The position numbers and the translations under genes are program-made. Below the pieces are notes generated by a model, which was given only the letters and a program-made list of their open reading frames with translations, had not been told where the DNA came from and searched no databases. DNA of 64,000 bases, taken from assembly GCA_001465935.1 (NCBI GenBank), contig LNKV01000059.1, forward strand, positions 62,001 to 126,000, read 5' to 3'. Shown in pieces: positions 1-11,200 of this stretch (position 1 is its first letter; every line of letters starts with the position of its first letter). This DNA comes from Clarireedia homoeocarpa. Lineage: Eukaryota > Ascomycota > Leotiomycetes > Helotiales > Rutstroemiaceae.

Positions 1-321
1 TTTATTGCGGGTGGCGCGAAGCTTGTGGCGGCTTTGGGGACATATCCTCATGAGGTCAGTCTTGATTTATACAAAAATTTCCCGAGTTCACTCTAACATC
101 TCTTACAGGTCATTCGCACACGCTTACGGCAGGCGCCCTCTGAAAACGGCCTACCAAAATATACTGGACTTGTCCAATGCGCGAAGCTCGTCTTTAAGGA
201 AGAAGGAATGGTAGCTCTTTACGGAGGGTTGACACCACATCTATTACGAACAGTGCCCAGCGCTGCTATCATGTTCGGCATTTACGAAGGAATACTGAAG
301 ATTTTACACGCACCATCATGA
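1..321 (+). CDS. RIM2: Mitochondrial pyrimidine-nucleotide carrier, C-terminal part (5' partial)
   Basis: This is the last part of a mitochondrial carrier (SLC25) protein; the start lies outside the window. Exons are 1-54 and 109-321, with a 54-bp intron of phase 0. The 89 visible residues include the TYPHEVIRTRLRQ stretch, which is the PxH/D-x-[VI]-[VI]-[KR]-[TS]-R form of the third carrier repeat, then YTGLVQCAKLVFKEEG, YGGLTPHLLRTVPSAAI and a final helix, FGIYEGILKIL. The YPHEV and LTPHLLRTVP signatures are those of the yeast Rim2 and human SLC25A33/36 group, which exchanges pyrimidine nucleotides across the inner mitochondrial membrane and supports mitochondrial DNA and RNA synthesis. The family match is firm. 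Substrate assignment is by homology. The gene converges on SNX3. Confidence 0.85.
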
Positions 322-971
322 ACAGCATTGAGAATTGGGTCTATTGGTGTACGATAGGGGCAGGAATATCATGACGGTACGGCGTTTACACCTAAAAAAA
401 ACAGGAACCACGATTCTCTTTCAAGACTTTTTACATCACCGAAGTGTGAGGCTGCCATACGCAATGTACATTATAAGATATCTGGCGCTTCACGGGTAAG
501 AAGATGGTGTAGATATGTAGGATAGGGGAATGCTGAAATGTGTGGGAAGTTTTTTCTCTCGACTCCATAACTCCAACAGAAGGGTACTTTTTGCCACAAA
601 TAATCAACACAAAACTTCAAAACTCTTGAGCACTTCCGTAAAAGAAAAAAAGAGCATATTAAGATTTCGCTGCGACCCCCAGAAACGGACAGATAAAATG
701 CTAAAGATCCACCACCATCAAAAACAACTCCAGTAAATATGTGAAAATTGGAAGTAAAACTTCCCATACTTATCCCTCCGTTGCCCATATAGATCTTCCC
801 CCTCCCGGATTCTGACTCCATTTCACGGTGTTGTAGATATTGTCTTGTAGGAATAGCTGTCTATATTGTCGTGCTTATCATCATGATCGCTAGAGTTGTT
901 GACGAATGCGGTCGTCTCTTCTTGAGTTTGCGTGCTACATGATGATTTTGTATCGGTACATCTTGAAGGGT
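322..971. other. Convergent intergenic region between RIM2 and SNX3
   Basis: About 650 bp hold the two 3' untranslated regions of tail-to-tail genes. The sequence is AT-rich with short A runs (for example near 396-402 and 645-652). Open frames on both strands are short and show no family signature. I see no further gene. Confidence 0.6.
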
Positions 972-1774
972 TCACCAAGCGTTGCGGTCCCAGTTCGGAT
1001 CTGTCACATCTCAAGTCAGTAAGAGCTCTCATATCCAAATGCAGAAGCCCGAAGTATGGCTATCAACATCCATCAATCCCCTCGTCCTCCCACTTCCCCC
1101 CTCCTCAATCTACGCTACCCAACCAAACCCCAGCCCACCCAAAACTAGAAACAAACCACAAAAACTCACCCTGCACAAACCCCGCCAAAACCTTACTCCC
1201 CGTCTGCAAAAGCGGATGACCGACGACAATCTGCAAGAACCGCTCGAGCCCCTCCCTGCGATGCTCAATCACATCGTCACTGAACCGATTCGTAAACACC
1301 TTCCCCGGTAGCGGCGGGATCGTCACGCGCGCGCTCTCGCGCTCCAAGATGTCGCGGAAATATTCGAAGTCGCTGTACCGCCGACGCACGGTGCTGTGGC
1401 GCAGCTTGAAGGCGGGAATGTTCGTGCTGCAGTTAATCTCATAGTCGGTGTACATGTTGCGACCGATGCCGTGGGTTTGGGGGTCGACGACCTAGAGAGA
1501 ATGGTTAGTTGATGTGGGAAGGGAGGATGAGAAGGGGAGGGGAAGGGAGATGGAGGGGTAAAAGGGGGGTAAGGGAGAGGGGTTGGAGACGTACTTCGAT
1601 CTCGAGGAAGTTTTCAGGTGGACCATAGAGTTCCTCGAAGCTTTGCTGGCGCGAATCAGGCATAGCTTGCATAGCAGCGACGGCTGATGGCAGCGTCGAG
1701 CGGCTTGGAGACGTCGGGTCCGCAGGTGAAGTCGGGCCCGCATTCGGAGCAGATTGCGATTGCGGTTGCGCCAT
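972..1774 (-). CDS. SNX3: Sorting nexin-3 (PX domain, retromer cargo adaptor)
   Basis: SNX3/Grd19 binds phosphatidylinositol 3-phosphate on endosomes through its PX domain and recruits cargo to retromer for return to the Golgi. Exons in gene order are 1774-1595, 1491-1170 and 1000-972, giving 176 aa against 162 for yeast and human proteins. The first exon carries a low-complexity N-terminus and then ENFLEIE. The second carries THGIGRNMYTDYEI, RRRYSDFEYFRDIL (the PX phosphoinositide-binding RRY motif) and PPLPGKVFTNRF, the proline-rich PX loop. The last exon adds only ten codons ending DPNWDRNAW, the family's usual C-terminus, joined in phase 1. That exact match fixes the third exon, although it is only 29 nt long. 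The start is the first ATG of the open frame. Confidence 0.93.
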
Positions 1775-2870
1775 TGTATGAGTGTGTTCGAATCGATCAA
1801 GTTGAAAGGATGTGCAACGTTGAAGTAAACAATAAAAGTTGTATTCGTGAGTTGATTGTGTTTTGTCGTGTGATTAATAGTTTAAGAATTTGAGGGTCGA
1901 GTAGTTCTATCGTTATTCGATAGTTTTCGATTGCTTGATAAACTATCCATGAATTATTCCGTAACCTTACGGATTAATTAAGCAAGCGCTCTCACGAGCC
2001 CACGGAACTTGGTCACAATGATGCGCGGGACAAGATCCTTGGAAATTTTTTGGCCCAAAAGCTTGCTTGCCTTGTCTGTTCCCCTCTTTTTCTTACTTCA
2101 GATGACCTGAACAACATCGACAACAGATACAAAGGTTTTGGTAAATGGGATGGACTGCCGTGCGTATCAAAAGATTGATACATAACATTGGATGACAATC
2201 ACAACATTTAAGTATCGATGATGCAGCTTGTCTTGCATTTTGTCTTAGTTGTTGACTTCTGCATCGGCTTGCAGCCGCTGCATCCCATATAGTCTTTTTG
2301 TCCGCGCTTGCATTGCATGAATCTCAGAGCTTGCCGGGTCATTTGCATGGTTCACTGGGACTGGAGAAGAGTTGAAAGGGCCCATGGCATTACACCATCT
2401 CATACCTATACTGAAGCTCACGTTTACTCCCCAATTGAGATACCAAAATTCCACAGGTTTTTGCTGAATTTGCACTTTTCTGTTTGTCCAGCATAAAGCA
2501 TCAACGGAAAACCTAAAAGTTGGTATAAACGACGATTGTAGCTACAGATACCGGTCTCAATTCTAGTCGTCGATCCTGGGCAGTGAACGATCGGCTGTTG
2601 GTCTTCGGCATGTAAAAATTGGTATTTTGGACTCCAATTATCTATCTAAATAATGCCAGCAAAGAGTCTCTTGAAACCTATCTAAATGCCCATGTATATT
2701 CCACAGGCGATTGATCCAGTAACCACAGGATCTAGAAATTCCATCTTGACCCATCTTGAACTACCTCTACCATTCACAGATCCGTGCTATCAGCATATCT
2801 GCCTTCATCATATCACACCCGATCCTCTTCTTTCTACCCCCAGTTGCCCCGCGTATCATGAAGTCCTGCG
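1775..2870. other. Intergenic region: SNX3 promoter and SER2 3' region
   Basis: About 1.1 kb separate two genes on the minus strand. The part near 1775-2000 should hold the SNX3 promoter. The part just right of 2600 should hold the end of the SER2 transcript. Short open frames on both strands lack any recognisable motif, and I find no structured RNA or repeat here. Confidence 0.5.
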
Positions 2871-4316
2871 CTACGCAGACAAAGTCTGAATCTCCTCAGC
2901 CGTCAAACCGAATAAGTGCAACAGATCCAGCAACGTTTCTCCATTCAACCTAGCCTGGGCTTCCATCTGCACCACAGGCTTCGCATTCCACGCAACACCC
3001 AATCCAGCTGCCTTAATCATCAAAAGATCATTTGCGCCGTCACCAATCGCTACAACTTGTTCCAACGCTATATTCTCCTTTTTCGCGATCTCCACCAGTA
3101 AATCCCGCTTCTTCTCGGCATTAACGATAGCGCCCATAACCTCACCTGTCAATGTGGATGTGTTAGGATCGGATCCAAGAGTATTGGCAAAAGCGTAATC
3201 GATGCCCAAATGATCAGCAAGCCATTGTGTCAAAGGGATAAATCCACCAGAGAGCACAGCGGTCTTAACACCCATTCTCTTCAATGCACGGATAAGTTCT
3301 GGTGCGCCTTTGGTGGGTTTTATAACGCTTCGTAGCTTTGTGAAGATATCTGCGTCTACGCCCTTCAACAGCTTTGCGCGCTCGCGAAGAGAAGCCGAGA
3401 AATCTAGTTCTCCGTTCATAGCTCGTGCGGTAATGGCAGACACGGCATCTTCGACGCCGATTGATGCCGCGATCAGATCAATAACTTCTTGTTCAATGAG
3501 TGTAGAGTCCATGTCAAAGACCACTAGGCGCGGATACCGACGGAGCACAGTATCATTTTGAAGAATAACATCAACATTCCATTCTCGTTCAAATCGGTAG
3601 ATGAGCTCATGTTTTCGCAGGTCTTGCAGATCGAGATAAGTAGGATCGGGCGTAGGGGAGAAGGTAAGTTCGACGATTAAGGGATGAGTGGGGTTATCGA
3701 GGCATCGGTGGGAGGAAGAGAGGAAGTCGGAACCGGAGCGGGTTGGCAAAGATTGGATAAGGTGAAGAAAAGACGTGAGACATAGTTGAGAGATATAACT
3801 GCCATAAAGATGATCGAGCGATTCGGGATCTTGTGCTGGCGGTTCGAGAGGGAAGTTAGAGAGTGTGCGGACGGGTGCAAGAGTGGGTGGGATGGTGCGC
3901 GAAGGAGATGTAATGGATGACTTTGAGGGTGAAGATGCAGATGATGGGGAGCGATCTGTGGCATATTCCGTATTTGTGACCCTAGATTTAGTCTTGTACA
4001 TGAGAGTCGCAATCATTCGGTCTGAAACGACACCGAGAGGTGGTTGGCAATTCGCATGCGACAGGGTATGGTTAAGACCGCTGTCGACGATCTTTGGAGG
4101 CGAGTGGGGAGAAGGCACTCCTTTGTAAGGAGAGATAGCTCTGGTAGAGGAAGAAATCGACGTTCCTTGAACACCTTCAACTATGCTATCTATGCCCTGG
4201 TGGCCCTCCTGCTGAGGAGGGCGGTATTGCTGGTGTTCTTGCAGATAAGAGCGACTGCGCATGTTAGAGCCGAGACTGGGTCGGCCAGCTCTAGCTGGCG
4301 ATTCATTTTCGGCCAT
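2871..4316 (-). CDS. SER2: Phosphoserine phosphatase
   Basis: SER2 removes phosphate from O-phosphoserine in the last step of serine synthesis. The gene is a single open frame of 481 aa. The C-terminal half is a HAD-superfamily SerB domain: motif I is FDMDSTLIEQEVID with catalytic aspartates D268 and D270, motif II is VLSGGF near 354-359, and motif III is IGDGANDLLM near 424-433. The N-terminal 160 residues are Ser/Pro-rich and low in complexity, which makes the protein much longer than yeast Ser2 (309 aa). A segment around 165-265 (PLIVELTFSP and following) matches the regulatory-like N-terminal part seen in fungal members. The start is the first ATG. A shorter product from an internal ATG (for example Met19 or Met101) is possible. 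Confidence 0.92.
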   Translation of the reverse strand: MAENESPARAGRPSLGSNMRSRSYLQEHQQYRPPQQEGHQGIDSIVEGVQGTSISSSTRAISPYKGVPSPHSPPKIVDSGLNHTLSHANCQPPLGVVSDRMIATLMYKTKSRVTNTEYATDRSPSSASSPSKSSITSPSRTIPPTLAPVRTLSNFPLEPPAQDPESLDHLYGSYISQLCLTSFLHLIQSLPTRSGSDFLSSSHRCLDNPTHPLIVELTFSPTPDPTYLDLQDLRKHELIYRFEREWNVDVILQNDTVLRRYPRLVVFDMDSTLIEQEVIDLIAASIGVEDAVSAITARAMNGELDFSASLRERAKLLKGVDADIFTKLRSVIKPTKGAPELIRALKRMGVKTAVLSGGFIPLTQWLADHLGIDYAFANTLGSDPNTSTLTGEVMGAIVNAEKKRDLLVEIAKKENIALEQVVAIGDGANDLLMIKAAGLGVAWNAKPVVQMEAQARLNGETLLDLLHLFGLTAEEIQTLSA

Positions 4317-5014
4317 CTCTGTTGTGGATGCCGTATGCCTTCCTTGTGGTCAGAGGTGTTGTTGGGTGACAACCGACTCCCGCGACGGTGAATGGAGGGG
4401 TACAATGAGATGCCACCGCCATTGACTTTATAGCGGTTAGCAACTTTCGCCGCTTTATACCATTCACATGAAAACGTGGGGCAATTCAGCACAAAATCCC
4501 GAGCTGTCGCTTGGCTTTGCTACAAAGCAGCCACCAATCTTTTCTGAAAACCGTGCCTGCAGCCATCGGGTCGAGGTAGAGAATCTCTAGTAATACTTAA
4601 TTAAGACTCTTGCCAAAGGGCAAACTCTTGGTGTTCTCCTGATGTATGAGTTTTTTAATCTCAGAATGCACTCCTTTGGTATATCTCTGCTTGGCTCAAT
4701 CGCCGAGAAAAAGTGTAAAGCCAACAGTTGTTTTGTACCCCACATGCTTCCCTTCTCTGCCTCAATGATTCGCAAATCCTTCCGAGAAGTTATACAATGT
4801 CCGCATTAGGTTGTTGCTTTTGCATTGTGAAACAACATCCACTCTGTGGCTCACTTTGTCTTTGTTCTTGCTCTTGATTTGCTAGATTTTGAATATTGGT
4901 TTGTGTGATCTCGTTTGTGTCTTCTTCCGCGTCTTCTTCCTCTCTATCTACGCGCCATCCTCTGGTTCTTGTTCTCGTTGTGACTGCGTCTGTAATTTTT
5001 CTATGACAATAATG
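4317..5014. promoter_or_regulatory. Divergent promoter region between SER2 and the tetraspanin gene
   Basis: About 700 bp lie between the starts of two divergently transcribed genes and must contain both promoters and 5' leaders. The tetraspanin side (4800-5000) is pyrimidine-rich, as fungal leaders often are. I do not see a clear TATA box or a known factor site that I would defend. Confidence 0.5.
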
Positions 5015-6209
5015 ATGGGGTTTATCAAGAAGTTAATTCCACTGGCATGGCCACTGGTGAGCTCGATCTATCGCTCCACTTCTACACACAGCAGCTAAGG
5101 CCACTCAGATTCTACTTGTGCTGACTGTCATTGCGGGGTATGCAAGCTCTCACAGTATGCAACATGTCCAATATCAAGCTGATATCAACCCACCAGTTAC
5201 TCCTACTACCAAATCCGAACCCTCTCCCTCCCTATCTCCCAAGCTCTCGCCCTCTTCACTATCGTTCTCCCCCTCGTTACCGGCATCTCCACACGCGGCG
5301 TTCGAGGCCTGCTTCAACGTCGCAATTCTAATGAACAAAACGAACTCACACTTCCACTTATTGCTGTTATTGGCTTCCAGTTGATTTACGAGACGGTCGT
5401 GGCTACGCTTGCTTTGACTTACATGATACCACCGGAGACATTGAACTGTGGACTGAATGAAAAATGGCAGAAGATGTTCGACGATAAGAACGCGAGGTCG
5501 ATTCGAGGGGTTCAGGACAGCCTGAACTGTTGTGGTTTGCATAGTGTTGTGGATAGGGCCTGGCCATTCTTGAACAACGCTCATGACAAGGGGAGCTGTG
5601 TGGATATAACAAATCGATCCAAGTGAGTGCTTCTTGTTAGGTCCCGGGGTATCAGAGTCTGGAGCTGACAACCACGAAGAAACTGCTTCGGTGCATGGAG
5701 ACAAGCGGAGCAGATCAATGCTGGGTTACTTCTTCTTGTTGCTATAATTGTTTTTATCGCCAAGGTCAGTGCATTTACCATTGGTCATACCGATGAATAT
5801 GTTTCATCTTTGGTTTCCACTTTGTGAGGCTATGGTGTTTGTTTTCTTAACATCTCGGATCGCTGTGAACCCTCGGTTGATCGCCGGACGATGACAACCT
5901 TCTAGATTACTGCAATTATTAGCTACTATTATTCAACTAACAATCAACAAGGTCTTCTCCCTTATCGATCTCCTTACCAACTCCTCATGGAAACGCTCCG
6001 GCTGGTACCGCCCTATCCGTAAAATAACTGACCGCGACTCCTCCGAACCAGGAGAGAATGACAATAGAGCGTTAGTACGGGGACGAATTGAGGAAGCAAA
6101 CGACGAAGAAGACATTGAATCTCAACCCTATCGAGACGATGACCACTCAAACCGCAACGCATGGGACGGTCCACGAGTCGAGCCTTCTCTCTTATCGGAC
6201 ATCCGCTGA
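5015..6209 (+). CDS. Tetraspanin (TSP3-like membrane protein)
   Basis: Five exons (5015-5056, 5109-5137, 5197-5622, 5680-5764, 5952-6209) join in phase to give 279 aa. The protein has four membrane segments at about residues 8-27, 38-54, 77-98 and 181-193. The large outer loop carries the tetraspanin CCG signature (LNCCGLHSVVDRAWPF, residues 133-148) plus further cysteines at 108, 158 and 168, which would form its disulfides. The C-terminal 85 residues are hydrophilic and acidic and probably cytosolic. Tetraspanins organise membrane protein complexes; the fungal member Pls1 is needed for appressorium function, but this one looks closer to the Tsp3 type, which is less understood. I chose the ATG giving MGFIKKLIPL; an in-frame ATG at 5003 would add four residues. 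The second exon is only 29 nt, and its acceptor is the least certain boundary (5100 is an in-frame alternative). Confidence 0.82.
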
Positions 6210-7344
6210 TCTGACAAAAAAACTTGCGGCTCTGCTGAAAGCGTAGTGGAGGGGCCCTTGGAGGGGACATGGGAGGCTGGAGTAGGGCATTGCTCCACTT
6301 TTGGGGCATTGCTCAACTAATGATATTGATTGGGGAATCCGGGGGAGACATGCAATACGAAAAGATTGAATGGAAAAAGGAAGGCATATGAGCAGATTCT
6401 TAATTAATGCATGTAATCGTATCATTTACTGCCCTCAACTGACCCATGGGTTATGACATGTATCTCTCAGGTTCTTCTTCGAACCGACTTTTGGGGCGTT
6501 AATGTCCGGCACTTAACTTAAATTTCTCGCTCTCGTTCCACCCTTGCTTACTCTCGTGCATTGCATTGATCATTAATTGTCGTTTCCATTCAACTGTGGA
6601 TGACGTCCCACGTGATACGGGCAAACCGATAGGCAGACTTGATAATTTACCCGTCTGCCGTCCGTTGGTGAAGTGCAGGTGGTCCTGTCGGCCGCATGTT
6701 GAGGTTTTACTCTAGAAGATGCAGTACAGTACATACATACAGTACATGGCATGGAAATCTGTCGAAGTTTGACTGCCAAAAACCGTCCGCCCCCCACCCC
6801 AAAAAAGCTGGGGGAATGCTGGAGACCAGATGATGCGTTGTACACCCATTTCTATTCCCATCCCTCGTTGCCAATTCCTGAACTCCAACAACCTTCTCAC
6901 CCAACATCCCATCCCATCCCATCCAAATCAATAAATTCACGACACGAAAGCGCTCCACGCGATGCGATGCGATCCAAAGGGTTTCTGTGTCTAACCAAGT
7001 AAACCTCAGCATCCGTGCGTCTACCCTCCCCTTCCGTCCAACCTAACTTAACACTAAACGATGCAGATGGAATGACAGTCGCCCATTCGTCTCGTTCCAG
7101 TAGACGTGCATATTTTCGGCGTTACAGTGCAGCGGAGAAGCGTGACACATTCTACTCGGTCAAGCTCGAGTCAATTTCAGCCAACCAATCGTGCATTTTC
7201 CGTTTGGGGGTTGGAAGGTAGGAAGGAAAGGGAAAGAATTTCTTTAAGGGAAGGGAACAACACATCTTACACCCTTGTGTCTGTCATCTCGTCTCATCTC
7301 GAAAAAACCAAGCCAAAGTGTTCCACCCCTCACTTCGGGGGTCT

Positions 7345-7391
7345 CTGCTGCTACTGCTACTGCTACTCCTGCTGCTGCTGCTGCTGCTGCT
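7345..7391. repeat. CTG/CTA trinucleotide tract
   Basis: A triplet tract of about 15 units begins with mixed CTG and CTA and ends in an uninterrupted CTG run. It lies in the probable 5' leader of the downstream regulator gene, so length changes could alter the leader but not the protein. Confidence 0.85.
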
Positions 7392-7520
7392 TTCAATTAT
7401 CTTCAGAAAATTCTTCCCGGATCAATCACTCAATCAAATCATATACATCCGTACGGACCGTACAACCAATCAACCAATCAGTCCCCCTTCACTCGGCAAG
7501 AAGGCAAGAAGCTGCACGCA

Positions 7521-7590
7521 AGCAACCGAGCATCAGCAACCGAGCATCAGCAACCCAGCATCAGCAACCCAGCATCAGCAACCGAAGCAA
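7521..7590. repeat. 14-bp tandem repeat, about four copies
   Basis: The unit is close to GCATCAGCAACCGA, with the last bases varying between GA and CA. About four units stand head to tail and decay into AGCAACC fragments on both flanks. Location is in the likely 5' leader of the zinc-cluster regulator. Confidence 0.85.
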
Positions 7591-8039
7591 CCAAGCAAAC
7601 GCATCCACCCGTGTATCGGTTATCTTAACGAAAGGAATGGTCAAGTGCTTGTAAACCAGAGTCAAGAACCAACAAGAAACACGAGGAAAAAAAGAGTGTG
7701 TGGTGTGCGTGGTGGGAGAGAGCCAAAAAGATTGACAGCCCAAGCCAAACTATACCAAACCATACCATGTCGCTTGGTGTGATGTGAAGGTCCCACGGGT
7801 CCCCATTGAGCCCACTATCAGTATGGCCTAATACCTTGCCTTTCTGATTAATAAAGAGGATCCCGAATACTTCTCTTCTCACATATGCCGAATATCCCAG
7901 CCAGCTTTTTGCCCTCCGACATACACATCACTCACAAGCACACATCACACATCAGACAGGATTAGGATCGGATCATATCAGACCAATTCAGATCCCCTAC
8001 CAGCTCCAGGATTTTTAAACTTTTTTTCGGGCATTGTTG

Positions 8040-8063
8040 TTACTGTTGTTGTTGTTGTTGTTC
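8040..8063. repeat. TGT trinucleotide tract
   Basis: A short GTT/TGT run of about seven units lies just ahead of the first uORF of the regulator. Confidence 0.8.
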
Positions 8064-8088
8064 CTTCCTTACCCATACGGATCCTAGA

Positions 8089-8177
8089 ATGGCTTTTACT
8101 TTCGCCACTTCACCGCAATGATATTGATATTGAAATTGGCTCTAGCAAACGGACCGGTTCAGCGCGACATTACTTAG
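8089..8177 (+). promoter_or_regulatory. Two overlapping uORFs (ATGA overlap) ahead of the zinc-cluster regulator
   Basis: uORF1 (8089-8121) encodes ten residues beginning MAFTFATSPQ. Its TGA stop overlaps the ATG of uORF2 (8118-8177, 19 residues, beginning MILILKLALA) in the four bases ATGA. The main ATG follows 26 bp after the uORF2 stop. Such an arrangement can limit main-frame translation by requiring reinitiation. This matters only if the leader is transcribed without splicing these out, which the sequence alone cannot show. Confidence 0.5.
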
Positions 8178-8203
8178 AAGAAGAAAAATAAGGCAGAAGA
8201 AGG

Positions 8204-11200
8204 ATGATCGATAAATCCAGCTCCAGCAAGGCTCGGGCCGAGTGGCCGATTCCAATCTCACCGCAAAGAGTTCGCAAAAGGCAACAACAGCATCCTTCGC
8301 ATTCACATCGTCGCTACAGCCCGAGCGCTTCACCGCCTGCCCTATCCTCCTCAACCTCATCCAGCAGATCCAGGCACTCGTCGTCGCGCCCCAGTTGGAA
8401 TATACAATTGGCAATCGATACTGCCTCATTGTCGTCAAACTATGACTTCTTTGACTATCAGAACCCAGCTTCGTCGTCGGCGGTGTCGGCGGGGAACGCA
8501 AGCTTAAATCTCACGGCGGCACAGACAGCCATCCCAAACACACAATGGATGCCAAATTATTCCAACGCAACAAACCAACATTCTATTAGTCCCGAGGATC
8601 CTGTGAGCCCAGAATTTCCAGATTATATTGGACAACATGGCGCTACCTCACTGTCGCTCCAAACAGGAAACCTCGGCGGTTTCGACATGTCATGGAGCTT
8701 CATCGACCAAGCTTCCACTGCCAACATGAATGCCCCGGGGTTCGATGATATGTCTATCCCAAGATCCAATGTTGCAAACTATGGTAGCATGATAGCTTCA
8801 GCGTCCACAATGTCCGCATCATCCGAGAATTTCATGTTCCCCATTTCCCCAATCTATGGATCTCCAGCAGGCCCAAGCCCCACATTGCTTGGCCTTACGT
8901 TGCCGGGTATGTACCCAATTTCTGATTGTAACTTGTGCCGTCATATCTCTTGTGTAGTCACAAGCGTGCTGGCTTCCGACTCCATTGTGATGTAAGTTCT
9001 GTGCTAATTGTAATGGAATAGCAGCAGACTATATGACTCAAGGCATGATCGCCGATAACACTGCGATCCAACGGACCGAGAGCTTTAATACTCCGTTAAC
9101 GGTGACCTCGACATTTGCTTTTGAGACCCAATTTCCCATGAACGCCGCTTGGAACTTCAACAATGTGAACGACATGTTCCCAATGCCCCTTGCTCCGTCT
9201 TCAGTAGCCCCACTAATGGAGGCGCCAAACATTGAATCTGGAAGCAAATATATACGTTCGCAAAATCGGTGGAACTCCCACAACACACCCGATAATCCCT
9301 TTGGGGAGGGGGTAGCTACTAACCCTGTCGCATTTGACCCAGAGCAATCTCCTCTAGGGTCATTGCGAGACGATTCGTTCGTCATGCCCAACTCCTCGCC
9401 CATCGACATATATGGTCCGGAACCGCTGCAGACTAACTGGTTCGACGAAAGCGACTCCTCAACTTCTTACTCCAACACCTTGTATACTCCTTCTCACGGC
9501 TCTCCGGTGTCTCAACATTCTCCAAACTCACATACACGCTCCCCACACTCTCATACACATTCCCCACACTCACATACACATTCCCCACGCTCACAAGCTT
9601 CTCCGGCATCATCTCACGATGTCGGACATCATTCCCATGTATTTAGCGCGTACCCGGAACCTCAAAAGGGCAAAGTCACTCGTGGGCGAGTACGTCCCTT
9701 AACAGATAAAGAGAAGCGAGAGGCTCGAGATGTGCGACAGGCTGGAGCTTGTTGGGCGTGCCATCTCTCCAAAATAAAGGTATGTATTTGAGTATGTTGT
9801 GTGGATGTTGTATTGGTGCTGATTTTGCTCTTGCAGTGCTCTCCTTGTTCTCCTGGGTTCCCGTGCGAGCAGTGCACTAGACTGTCTGGAAAACGAAGAT
9901 TCTGTCTTTTGCCATGTTTCAATGATCCGGTGGAGATGCTAGACAAGTTCTTAGTACCTGGTATGTCTTACCTTGGTTCTCTTACGATGATTTTTCAGCT
10001 GACGAGATCCTCTAGACTATATGATCAGGCAGTATACCATGGAGAACACCGAGAAATTCATAGCAAAGAACTCATCCGGATTTGGGAGAGATGAGATGAT
10101 CATTCGTCTGAGTTGGGGTTACAGAGTACCACTGAAGGTCACCGTTGTCTCTCTTTCCGTACGAGGTTCTACCTCTGTGTTCCGTTACCAGTCTCAGACC
10201 TACGTCAGCAAGGACGGCCTGCCAACCTTCACAAAAAAGAAAAGTCCCCCACTAGGCATTCCACCCACTTCAATGCACGATAAACATGAAGAGTATAAGC
10301 GATATATTGAGCAAATCGCAAGGCGTGATCTCGCGCAATATGTAAAAATAGCGTATGAGCCTGAGGAGTCGGACCTTGCGAAGCGTCTACTGCAGACTGT
10401 GTGTCGGTTCTACACAGCTGGCGTTGATGCCGGTGATGAGGTGAGCATATATTCCAACCCCCAACACTTGTACGATGTCAGCATGAACCATCCGAGACCA
10501 TGGCAACTGGAGATTCAAGACACTCGAAGTGGCCCCATGCATTATCTTTGTGAACTCATTTACTAACAAACTTTTGTTCAGTACGAGTTACTTCGTGAAG
10601 CCATTGAGATCCATATTGCTTGCTCCATCCTAGAAAGAAGTCTTATCCTCGACGACGAATCAACAAAGTTGGTGGAAGGTCGACTGGGAGAAGAATACCC
10701 TCCAGACTCTGCACCACGATGTGCCCAACGTCAGATCAAGGTGGCCTTCTTCATGACACAACAAGACCGCATCAAGGAGGTCCTCAAAGAATGGGGTCAA
10801 CTCATGTGGACCAGTAACCGTGCCACCACGAACGAAAGAAAATGGGCCATCGGGTTCAGCGTCTTGCTCGTCCTAACACTTGTGATGGACAAGACTTTGG
10901 GACTTTCGTGGTGCACGTATGTCTCTTGCTCATCGCTTTCGCCCAGCCGCAGAGATGTGCTGACTGATGAATGCAGTTCTCAATCCAGAGTAAAGCACGG
11001 CGGGAAAGAGGCGGAAATTGAGAAGAACGAGTTCCAGGAGAGGGTGAAGGTGACGCAGACAAACTTGTTTGAAAGATGCAAAGAGATTCTACATTCCAAG
11101 TTCAAGACGCGAAAAGGGGGCAAGGAGAGTTTTAATCCGATCCGCGATGGCGATAGCGCCTGGCGCGGCAAAGTAATCGATGAGACGATTGCTGGGTTTG

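Larger units (their letters stand above)
6210..8088. promoter_or_regulatory. Long upstream region of the zinc-cluster regulator
   Basis: About 1.9 kb separate the tetraspanin stop from the first uORF of the regulator. The left part is ordinary AT-rich sequence. From about 7200 the plus strand becomes C/A-rich with CAATCA repeats near 7421-7490, a CTG/CTA triplet tract and a 14-bp tandem repeat (listed separately), which suits a long transcribed 5' leader. Open frames through the repeats are repeat artefacts. Confidence 0.5.

Noticed and set aside
5100..5108. Alternative start of tetraspanin exon 2 at 5100
   Set aside because: It would leave a 43-bp intron without a usable branch site; the acceptor at 5108 has a CTAAG branch eight bases upstream and keeps the frame.
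5174..5704. 176-codon minus-strand frame
   Set aside because: It lies antisense to the tetraspanin exons, whose CCG motif and splice phases identify the real coding strand.
7106..7782. Three overlapping plus-strand frames with poly-Ala, poly-Leu and poly-Cys runs
   Set aside because: The runs are the CTG tract read in different frames; the 14-bp repeat accounts for the rest. This is more likely an untranslated leader.
9038..9409. 123-codon minus-strand frame
   Set aside because: It is antisense to the second exon of the zinc-cluster regulator and has no signature.
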